In this document: piece after piece, positions 1-5,319 of the stretch
Layout of the letters: every line of letters starts with the position of its first letter
Numbering within the stretch: position 1 is the first letter of the stretch
Assembly (NCBI GenBank): GCA_030039655.1
Contig: JASHVC010000021.1
Location: 1-5,319 of the forward strand
Source: Xanthobacteraceae bacterium
Lineage (GTDB): Bacteria; Pseudomonadota; Alphaproteobacteria; Rhizobiales; Xanthobacteraceae
Direction of reading: 5' to 3'
Length of the DNA stretch: 5,319 bases
Notes under the pieces: generated by a model
What the model was told of the DNA's origin: nothing
Databases searched by the model: none
What the model saw: only the letters and a program-made list of their open reading frames with translations
Program-made: the position numbers and the translations under genes

Positions 1-133
1 CTGCTGGAAACCAGCGTGCCGGGCGTCTTCGTGCGCTTGAGTCCGGGTCAAGCGGGTTGCGTCCGCGGTCGGCGAAGGCAGCATGGCGATTGCTTTCGTG
101 CACCGCTATCTCGCGAATGAGGGGCGGGCGTAG
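1..133 (+). pseudogene. C-terminal remnant of a thioredoxin-reductase-like FAD oxidoreductase, frameshifted
   Basis: Positions 1-30 read LLETSVPGVF in frame 1, the T-x-x-PGVF segment that precedes the FAD-binding Gly-Asp motif in thioredoxin-reductase-like flavoproteins. Frame 1 continues as VRLSP, then becomes nonsense and stops at 118-120. From 47 the homologous text resumes in frame 2 as VKRVASAVGEGSMAIAFVH, running to a TAG at 131-133. This is the usual helix at the end of these enzymes. Two lesions are inferred: one extra G in the GGG at 45-47, and loss of about four residues (normally A-x-G-D) between PGVF and VR. Frame 2 cannot be read from the left because TGA occurs at 38-40. The body of the gene lies outside the window, so the exact family, possibly the cyclic-nucleotide-binding-domain type common in Bradyrhizobium, is a guess. 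Sequencing error remains an alternative to true decay. Confidence 0.68.
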
Positions 134-168
134 CCCTGTATAAAGGTTATTGAATCCTTTCGTTTTCA

Positions 169-184
169 GGTTTTCCAAAAAACC
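169..184. repeat. Small AT-rich inverted repeat upstream of the c-di-GMP gene
   Basis: GGTTTT (169-174) and AAAACC (179-184) form a perfect 6-bp stem around a CCAA loop. It lies in an AT-rich stretch (about 137-212) between two GC-rich coding regions. No T-run follows on the + strand, so it is a poor intrinsic terminator for the upstream remnant. It could be an operator or simply a by-product of local A/T tracts. Confidence 0.3.
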
Positions 185-202
185 GAGCAGTAACAAATAT
201 CC

Positions 203-210
203 TATAAAAT
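203..210 (+). promoter_or_regulatory. Candidate -10 box for the GGDEF-EAL gene
   Basis: TATAAAAT at 203-210 resembles a sigma-70 -10 element and would start transcription roughly 35-40 bases before the ATG at 254. No good TTGACA-like element lies 16-18 bases upstream; a TTGAAT at 150-155 is too far away. The call therefore rests on one hexamer and the AT-rich setting. Confidence 0.28.
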
Positions 211-242
211 CCGCGATCTGATTTGAGGGTGCGCGAGACCTC

Positions 243-246
243 CGGA
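243..246 (+). promoter_or_regulatory. Weak ribosome binding site that favours the ATG at 254
   Basis: CGGA at 243-246 ends seven bases before ATG 254, a normal spacing. It lies too close to the alternative TTG at 248. A better GAGGG at 225-229 is 18-24 bases from either start, too far to be the usual Shine-Dalgarno site. This favours ATG 254, but the site is weak. Confidence 0.35.
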
Positions 247-253
247 ATTGCGT

Positions 254-3200
254 ATGAGTGACTGGATTCCGGCAATTCGGCAGACCACGACGTATTTGGG
301 CGCCGCGGTGATCGTCATCATTTGGGGCGGCATCTATTTTCTCTCCAACCAGGAGCATGAACGCGCAAACTCCGACGCCATACGTCAGGGCAGCAATCTC
401 AGTCGTGTTCTCGAAGAATACACGAGCCGCGTGGTTCGAAACACTGACAGAGAGCTGCTCGCGTTGCGCCAAGCTTACCAGAAAGATCCAAGCAATTTTG
501 ATATCTCATCTTGGCTGGCTGGCACGCACTCAGGGGATGATTTGACCCTGCTTTTTGGTGTCGCCGGTGAGGATGGATTCGTAAAACTGTCAAGCATTGG
601 AACGCCGCCATCCACGCTTTATGTAGGCGACCGGGAATATTTCAAATTTCAACGTGACGCTTCCGCGGATCAGCTCGGCATCAGCGCACCCGTAGTCGGC
701 CGCTCCACCAAAAGAAAGCAGATTGAATTCACGCGGCGCTTGAGTAAACCCGACGGATCATTCGACGGCGTGATCCTTACCTCGCTGGACCTCGTCCAAC
801 TCGAAACGTTCTTTAGCTCCCTCGAAATTGGCCACGATGGAATTGTTTCGCTTGTCGGTTACGACGGCGTCATTCGCGCGCAGGGCGGCCCCGATATGGG
901 AGCGCGGAGGCTCGTGGGAGTGTCGATCACCGCCTCGCCGTTATTTCGCGCTTTGCGCGACAACCCGACCGGTTCCTATTGGAATTACTCGGCCGGAAAT
1001 GCGCCGCTCCAAGGGGTACGCCGCCTCATATCCTATCGTGCGATCTCTGGATTTCCCCTAGTCGCTGTCGTCGGCCTGGCGGAACAAGAGGTATTTGAGC
1101 AAGCCAACGAGACCTTGCGAAAATACGCCGTCGCGGGAGTCGTTCTGACTGCTATCGTGTTGATGGTGATAGGACTGGGTGCCTTCCGGCAGGTGCAAAT
1201 ATTAGCTGCCACCACTGCGCTTCACCGTTCCAAGCAATCAACCGAGCAATCCAACCTGCTGTTGCAGACCGCACTGGCGAACATCGCGCACGGCTTGTGC
1301 GTGTTCGATCGAGACCAGCGCCTCGTCACCTGTAACAAGCGCTACATGGAGATGTATGGTGTCCCTGATGAATTGGCGAAACCGGGCACGGGATGGCGAA
1401 CGATTCTCGAAGCCCGCTCCTCTGGCAAAATGTCTCCCGAGGACGCGGAGCAATATGTACTTAGTCGATTGAAGAAAACCACTGAGGGACGCCCCCCTTA
1501 TGTCGAGAACGAGCAGAGCGATGGCCGCATTTACGCGGTAAACCATCAGCCTATGCTGGGCGGAGGCTGGGTCGCCACCCACATTGACATTACGGCACAG
1601 CGCCGCGCCGAACGCTCTTTAGATGAAACCAAACGTTTTTTGGATTCAATCATCGAGAGCATTCCGGTTGGTGTCGTCGTGAAAGACGCGGAAACGCGCA
1701 GGTATGTCCTGGTCAATCGCACATTCGAGCAAATGTTTGGCCTACCGCGGAGCAGACTGCTCCGTCGTACCGTATTTGACATCCACAAGCCTAAAGAGGC
1801 AGAGCTTATCGACAATGCCGATACAGAAAGCCTCCGGGATGGCGACCGCGTCAGTTACAGGGAAATCGAAGTTGATATCCCGTTGCGCGGCATGCGCACC
1901 CAGGCGACCAGTCGCATTGTTGTCAAAAATGACCAGGGCGGCCCCAAATACCTCATTGCCGTTATCGAGGATGTGACCGAAAGGAAGAAGGCGGAGCAGC
2001 GTATCGCCTTCATGGCGCATCATGATGCTTTGACCGGTTTGGCCAACCGTGCGGCTTTGGTACAGAGAATAGACGAAGCGGCAGCGCGTCAACGCCGGAG
2101 CGCGGAACCCTTCACGGTGCTCCTCTTGGACCTCGACCGCTTTAAACAGGTCAACGACACACTCGGCCATCTGGCCGGCGACGCTATGCTGACGGAGGTG
2201 GCCGGGCGCTTAAAATCGCTGCTACGCGAAACGGACGTGCTGGCTCGGCTCGGCGGTGACGAATTTGCCATCATTCAGGCTGGCGGGACCGACCAGCATC
2301 AAGCAGCAATGTCGCTGGCGGAACGGATTATCGAGATGATTGGCAAGCCGTTCCACATTGATGGAGGTGACATAACGATCGGCACAAGTATCGGAATTGC
2401 CTTGGCGCCCGAAAACGAACCCAACTCGGACACTCTCCTAAAGATGGCCGATCTTGCGCTTTACCGCGCGAAATCGGCCGGACGCAATGGATATTGCTTC
2501 TTCGACCCCGAAATGAGCAAGGTCGCCAGTGCCCGCCACGAGATCGAAAACGATTTACGCCGCGCAATTCAACAAAACGAATTAAGGCTCCGCTATCAGC
2601 CCATTATCGATGCCAAGACTCAAAAGATATGCAGCGTGGAGGCGTTGGTTCGCTGGCAGCATCCGACAAAGGGCCTGATCCTGCCTGATCTGTTTGTTCC
2701 GCTTGCCGAGGAAACCGGCTTGATCGCTCAAATCGGCGAGTGGGTGCTTCACACCGCATGCAAACAGGCCGCCACTTGGCCAGCCGAAGTCAAGGTTGCG
2801 GTCAATCTTTCTTTGGTACAGTTTGGAAAAACAAATTTGCCTGACGTGGTGATGCAAGCCCTCGTCGATTCGGGGCTGCGCCCGGAACGACTGGAGCTCG
2901 AAATAACCGAGACCGCGCTCATCGAGTCGGCCGCGCAATGCCTGCCCGCGTTGCGCCAGTTCAAGAATTTCGGCATCACGATCGTGCTCGACGACTTTGG
3001 CACGGGGTATTCATCGCTTAGCCAATTGGCGATGTTCCCGTTCGACAAAATCAAGATCGACAAATCGTTCATCCAAAATCTGACGAAGCGCGCCGACTGC
3101 GCCGCAATCATATCGGCCACGCTCACTCTCGCTCAAAGCCTCAGCATAGAGACAACCGCTGAAGGCATCGAGACGGTCGAACAAAGCCGCCTCTTGCGCT

Positions 3201-3310
3201 TGGCGGGAGTGACGTCGCTGCAGGGTTATCTGTTCCAGCGTCCCGTCCCCGCCAGCGAGCTCGACTTTAACGGCGTTTACGGAAGCGCGATGATGGACGA
3301 CGCCGCTTAG
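254..3310 (+). CDS. Membrane sensor with dCache, two PAS, GGDEF and EAL domains (c-di-GMP synthesis/degradation)
   Basis: This 1018-residue inner-membrane protein should make and/or degrade cyclic di-GMP in response to a periplasmic signal. Numbering is from ATG 254; TTG 248 would add two residues. A membrane helix (about 11-30) precedes a dCache-like periplasmic region (31-290) containing the typical DREYF and a repeated-fold half. A second helix spans 291-311. PAS_7-like (334-450) and PAS (458-578) domains follow, ending in DIT and DVT motifs with short coiled linkers. The GGDEF domain (581-753) has DALTGLANR, metal Asp626, Asn634, Asp643, GGDEF at 667-671 and an inhibitory-site RETD at 658-661. 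The EAL domain (763-1003) has EAL 796-798, Asn851, Glu883, Asp913-Asp914, Lys934, Glu970 and Gln990, matching the catalytic set known from RocR-type phosphodiesterases. Both active sites look intact, so net direction cannot be read from sequence. The signal and target are unknown. Confidence 0.96.
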   Translation: MSDWIPAIRQTTTYLGAAVIVIIWGGIYFLSNQEHERANSDAIRQGSNLSRVLEEYTSRVVRNTDRELLALRQAYQKDPSNFDISSWLAGTHSGDDLTLLFGVAGEDGFVKLSSIGTPPSTLYVGDREYFKFQRDASADQLGISAPVVGRSTKRKQIEFTRRLSKPDGSFDGVILTSLDLVQLETFFSSLEIGHDGIVSLVGYDGVIRAQGGPDMGARRLVGVSITASPLFRALRDNPTGSYWNYSAGNAPLQGVRRLISYRAISGFPLVAVVGLAEQEVFEQANETLRKYAVAGVVLTAIVLMVIGLGAFRQVQILAATTALHRSKQSTEQSNLLLQTALANIAHGLCVFDRDQRLVTCNKRYMEMYGVPDELAKPGTGWRTILEARSSGKMSPEDAEQYVLSRLKKTTEGRPPYVENEQSDGRIYAVNHQPMLGGGWVATHIDITAQRRAERSLDETKRFLDSIIESIPVGVVVKDAETRRYVLVNRTFEQMFGLPRSRLLRRTVFDIHKPKEAELIDNADTESLRDGDRVSYREIEVDIPLRGMRTQATSRIVVKNDQGGPKYLIAVIEDVTERKKAEQRIAFMAHHDALTGLANRAALVQRIDEAAARQRRSAEPFTVLLLDLDRFKQVNDTLGHLAGDAMLTEVAGRLKSLLRETDVLARLGGDEFAIIQAGGTDQHQAAMSLAERIIEMIGKPFHIDGGDITIGTSIGIALAPENEPNSDTLLKMADLALYRAKSAGRNGYCFFDPEMSKVASARHEIENDLRRAIQQNELRLRYQPIIDAKTQKICSVEALVRWQHPTKGLILPDLFVPLAEETGLIAQIGEWVLHTACKQAATWPAEVKVAVNLSLVQFGKTNLPDVVMQALVDSGLRPERLELEITETALIESAAQCLPALRQFKNFGITIVLDDFGTGYSSLSQLAMFPFDKIKIDKSFIQNLTKRADCAAIISATLTLAQSLSIETTAEGIETVEQSRLLRLAGVTSLQGYLFQRPVPASELDFNGVYGSAMMDDAA

Positions 3311-3316
3311 GGCGTC
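3299..3316 (+). terminator. Hairpin spanning the stop codon of the GGDEF-EAL gene (possible terminator)
   Basis: GACGCC (3299-3304) and GGCGTC (3311-3316) form a perfect 6-bp GC-rich stem whose six-base loop, GCTTAG, contains the TAG stop. No T-tract follows, so intrinsic termination would be weak. It may help end transcription or protect the 3' end, or it may be chance in GC-rich DNA. Confidence 0.28.
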
Positions 3317-3425
3317 AGCCGGGTGACTCCCAAATCGCCACTCGCAATCGCCGCGATCAACGCGCCCGCACGCTCGCCTCGCGTCCAGCCTCAAGCCGTG
3401 GATTTCGCCCGCGCCGAGTCCGGGT

Positions 3426-3431
3426 TACACT
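3426..3431 (+). promoter_or_regulatory. Possible -10 box for the amidohydrolase gene
   Basis: TACACT at 3426-3431 matches four of six bases of TATAAT. It would place a transcript start near 3438, about 52 bases before the ATG. The hexamer 17 bases upstream (TTTCGC, 3403-3408) is a poor -35 element. A separate promoter is plausible given the 179-base gap, but this particular site is weakly supported. Confidence 0.22.
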
Positions 3432-3436
3432 CTCCG

Positions 3437-3471
3437 GCAAAGAGGAACCGGCCTGTCGCTAGTCCTCTTGC
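3437..3471 (+). promoter_or_regulatory. Hairpin in the amidohydrolase leader, just before its ribosome binding site
   Basis: AAGAGGA (3440-3446) pairs perfectly with TCCTCTT (3463-3469) around a 16-base loop. Skipping one A at 3439, GC (3437-3438) also pairs with GC (3470-3471). The stem ends six bases before the AAGGAG at 3477-3482, so it leaves the ribosome binding site exposed. No aptamer or known riboswitch is recognised; it may only be a leader structure. Confidence 0.3.
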
Positions 3472-3489
3472 AGGTAAAGGAGAACGGCG

Positions 3490-4785
3490 ATGAGCGGCAG
3501 CGAACCGAAAACAACCGTCATTCGTAACGGGACGCTGATTGACGGCACCGGCAAGCCGGCGCGGCGCAACGACGCTATCGTTATCGAGGGCAATCGGATC
3601 AAGAGCGTCGGCGCTCTGCCGCCGGAAATCACGCTCGATGACCGCCGCAACGTGCAGGTCATCGACGCCGCAGGGCAATGGATCATGCCCGGCATGATCG
3701 ATGCCCATTGTCATGTCTCCTATGGGTATCCCATCGTCAAAGGCGAGGGCAAAGGCCGCGGCACCACGCGGCCCGAGTTTTCCACCCTCAAGGCGGCGCG
3801 CAGCGTACAGACGGTGCTGCGCTCCGGCGTCACCGGCATTTCGGTCCCCGGCGGCACCTGGTTCACCGATGTGGGCGTGCGCGACGCCATCAAGCTCGGC
3901 CTGATGGAAGGGCCGCGCATGTACGTGGCCGGCCGCATGATCGTCACCTACGGCTGCATCGAGGATGACGAGCCGTCGTGGGAAGGAACGCCCGACCACT
4001 CCATCGGCAAGCTCTGCAATACTGCCGACGAAATGGTCACCGAAGTGCGCCGGCAAAGCAAGCACGGCGTCAACTTCGTCAAGATGGCGGACAGCCGCTC
4101 CGGCGAATCACAAATGCTGGCGAAGGATGAGATTGCCGCCGTCGTGGCCGAGGCGCACCGGCGCAATCTACGCGTCGGCATTCACTCACGCGGCGCCGGC
4201 TCCACACGCGCCGCGGCGGAAGCTGGCGTCGATTGGATCATTCACGCCGATCTCGCCACCGATCGCGATCTCGACGCTGTGGCCAAGGCCGGCATGCCAA
4301 TCATTCCGACTGCCACCTTCCTCGCCATGGTGGTCGAGCTCGGCACCAAAGTGGGCGCCGAGCAGGTGCAGCTCGACATTAACCGCATGAAGCGGCACTT
4401 CGACCTGCTGTGCGAGCTGATGCACAAGGCGCGCAAGCTCGGCATCAAACTCCTTGTCGGCACAGATACAGGCAACAACACCTTCATGCGTTACGGCGAG
4501 GTGCACGCCAAGGAAATCGAGATTTTCGTCAAGTACGGCGGCTACTCGCCGCTTGAAGCCATCTCGGCGGCGACGCGGGATAATGCCTACGCGCTTGGCC
4601 TGGAGGGCCGAGTCGGCGAACTCGAAGCCGACAGGCTTGCCGACATCATTGTGCTCGACAGCGATCCGCTCGCCGACATCACCGTGCTGCAAGGCGGCAA
4701 GCACCTCACCTACATTATTAAAGACGGCAAGAGCGTCGATCTAGCTCGGGATCAGGCGCTGACCTTCCGCGAGGCGGCGGAATAG
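3490..4785 (+). CDS. Metal-dependent amidohydrolase, imidazolonepropionase/Xaa-Pro-dipeptidase-like, substrate unknown
   Basis: This 431-residue cytosolic enzyme belongs to the amidohydrolase superfamily, which uses a TIM-barrel with one or two metal ions to hydrolyse amide, ester or ring C-N bonds. The N-terminal strand region (VIRNGTLIDGTG, 9-21) and C-terminal part (about 375-415, with ADIIVLDSDPLADI) form the small beta-sandwich flanking the barrel. Visible metal ligands are His73 and His75 (DAHCH), Lys198 (FVKMAD, likely carboxylated bridging lysine), His232 (IHSRG), His252 (IIHAD) and Asp326 (GTDTG). This set fits the binuclear Lys-bridged subtype that includes Xaa-Pro dipeptidase-like and several xenobiotic-hydrolysing members. 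No signal peptide or membrane segment is seen. AAGGAG at 3477-3482, seven bases before the ATG, firmly sets the start. No transporter or catabolic partner lies in the window, so the substrate cannot be inferred; the family name alone does not decide it. Confidence 0.93.
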   Translation: MSGSEPKTTVIRNGTLIDGTGKPARRNDAIVIEGNRIKSVGALPPEITLDDRRNVQVIDAAGQWIMPGMIDAHCHVSYGYPIVKGEGKGRGTTRPEFSTLKAARSVQTVLRSGVTGISVPGGTWFTDVGVRDAIKLGLMEGPRMYVAGRMIVTYGCIEDDEPSWEGTPDHSIGKLCNTADEMVTEVRRQSKHGVNFVKMADSRSGESQMLAKDEIAAVVAEAHRRNLRVGIHSRGAGSTRAAAEAGVDWIIHADLATDRDLDAVAKAGMPIIPTATFLAMVVELGTKVGAEQVQLDINRMKRHFDLLCELMHKARKLGIKLLVGTDTGNNTFMRYGEVHAKEIEIFVKYGGYSPLEAISAATRDNAYALGLEGRVGELEADRLADIIVLDSDPLADITVLQGGKHLTYIIKDGKSVDLARDQALTFREAAE

Positions 4786-4794
4786 AACCGTTGG

Positions 4795-4811
4795 GCGGGT
4801 CTTAGACCCGC
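4795..4811. terminator. Palindrome between convergent genes, likely bidirectional terminator
   Basis: GCGGGTC (4795-4801) and GACCCGC (4805-4811) form a perfect 7-bp GC-rich stem with a three-base TTA loop. It sits in the 45-base gap between the end of the amidohydrolase (4785) and the end of the opposing DoxX gene (4831). Placement fits a shared terminator, though neither side has a strong T-tract (TCCTACG on + and CCAACGG on -). Confidence 0.5.
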
Positions 4812-4830
4812 TCCTACGCGACCTCGCCGG

Positions 4831-5262
4831 TTACTGCGGTGCCGCGGATCTGCGCCGTCGAAAGATCAGCGCATCGATGCTGTAGGGGCCGGCGCCGAAC
4901 GCCACGACGAACAGCATTCCGCCCATCATCGACAGGTGACCATAGAACGAGGCACGTTCGAGGGCGAACGCGTCGCCCGTGAAAGTCCAGTAGGGATGAA
5001 AGATGGCGGCGAGCACCGCCGTGTAGAAGAAAAGCGCGAGCGCCGCCAAGCGCGCCAAAAAGCCAATCATCAGCGCAAGTCCGCCCCCGAGTTCGAGGGC
5101 GACGGCACCCCAAACCAGCATATCGGCGTGGGGAATTCCATGCTTCTCCATGGTCGCGGTCGTGGCGGCGATGGTGCCGAGCTTCCTAATTCCCGCATAC
5201 ACAAAAACAAGCGCCAAAAGGAAGCGGCCCAGAGGTGGCAGTGGCCTCAACACAGGGTTCAT
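4831..5262 (-). CDS. DoxX family inner-membrane protein
   Basis: This 143-residue protein is a small four-helix membrane protein of the DoxX family. Helices are visible at about 11-28, 48-67, 69-88 and 105-123. Family features are the RFLLALVFVYAGIRKLG start of helix 1, the GIP segment at 42-44, ALELGGGLALMIGFLARLAAL at helices 2-3 (55-75), and the closing GPYSID at 125-130 before a basic RRRR tail that should face the cytoplasm. Where many DoxX proteins have Lys-Asn before the last helix, this one has GHLSMMGG (108-115), a variant. Family members are linked to quinone- or thiol-related redox functions, such as the thiosulfate:quinone oxidoreductase subunit of Acidianus, but most bacterial ones have no proven activity. 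TGAGGA on the minus strand at 5274-5269, six bases before the ATG, supports the start. It is convergent with the amidohydrolase; no partner gene is visible upstream within the 57 bases left. Confidence 0.92.
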   Translation of the reverse strand: MNPVLRPLPPLGRFLLALVFVYAGIRKLGTIAATTATMEKHGIPHADMLVWGAVALELGGGLALMIGFLARLAALALFFYTAVLAAIFHPYWTFTGDAFALERASFYGHLSMMGGMLFVVAFGAGPYSIDALIFRRRRSAAPQ

Positions 5263-5319
5263 CGAATTTCCTCACATTCGCGATGGTGAGCGGATCGCCC
5301 GCACACAACGATACAATGC

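Noticed and set aside
254..3310. Sensor histidine kinase or chemoreceptor as alternative identity for the large protein
   Set aside because: There is no HisKA/HATPase or methyl-accepting region; the GGDEF and EAL motifs are unmistakable and complete.
3323..3493. A possible 56-residue gene starting at GTG 3323 and overlapping the amidohydrolase start by ATGA
   Set aside because: No ribosome binding site precedes the GTG, the product is Pro/Ala/Arg-rich without recognisable features, and the frame is simply the continuation of the sensor frame. It is kept only as a low-interest readthrough observation.
3391..4065. A 224-codon open frame on the minus strand overlapping the amidohydrolase start
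   Set aside because: It is antisense to a gene with clear catalytic motifs and a strong ribosome binding site. Its product is low-complexity (His/Asp/Ala/Arg-rich) with no recognisable domain, as expected for a shadow in GC-rich DNA.
4186..4704. A 172-codon minus-strand open frame inside the amidohydrolase
   Set aside because: It is a mirror of the codon pattern of the real gene, with no family motif and no independent signals.
4936..5289. A 117-codon plus-strand open frame opposite the DoxX gene
   Set aside because: Its product is charged and featureless, while the minus strand encodes a coherent four-helix DoxX protein with its own ribosome binding site.
5263..5319. A divergent gene starting at the ATG at 5316 or a promoter for DoxX at the right edge
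   Set aside because: Only four bases follow that ATG's first base, and no convincing -35/-10 pair is visible on the minus strand in these 57 bases.

Overview
The window looks like a chromosomal segment of an alphaproteobacterium in the Hyphomicrobiales, most likely a Bradyrhizobium-like organism. This is inferred from GC-rich coding DNA and from protein styles typical of that group: a dCache/PAS_7/PAS/GGDEF/EAL sensor, a metal-dependent amidohydrolase and a DoxX-type membrane protein. No RNA genes, CRISPR arrays, insertion sequences or phage genes were seen.

Layout from left to right. Positions 1-133 hold the last codons of a thioredoxin-reductase-like FAD oxidoreductase on the + strand. The match is clear but split between two frames, and it lacks the FAD-binding Gly-Asp motif, so the gene appears broken. 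A short AT-rich gap (134-253) follows, with a small hairpin and a candidate -10 box. Positions 254-3310 (+) encode a 1018-residue membrane-anchored c-di-GMP enzyme with both GGDEF and EAL active sites intact. A 179-base gap (3311-3489) carries a hairpin around the stop codon, a possible promoter and a leader hairpin. Positions 3490-4785 (+) encode a 431-residue cytosolic amidohydrolase with a full set of metal ligands and unknown substrate. A compact palindrome at 4795-4811 separates it from a convergent DoxX-family membrane protein (4831-5262, - strand). The last 57 bases hold the DoxX ribosome binding site and otherwise show no gene.

The three intact genes do not form an obvious pathway. 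The sensor and the amidohydrolase share a direction but are separated by 179 bases, and the amidohydrolase has its own strong ribosome binding site, so they are probably independent units. DoxX is convergent. I see no convincing new system. The points most worth checking are the broken oxidoreductase tail, the fully dual-competent GGDEF-EAL enzyme with an intact inhibitory site, and the unassigned amidohydrolase. A 60-codon open frame after the sensor's stop codon is a weaker curiosity.
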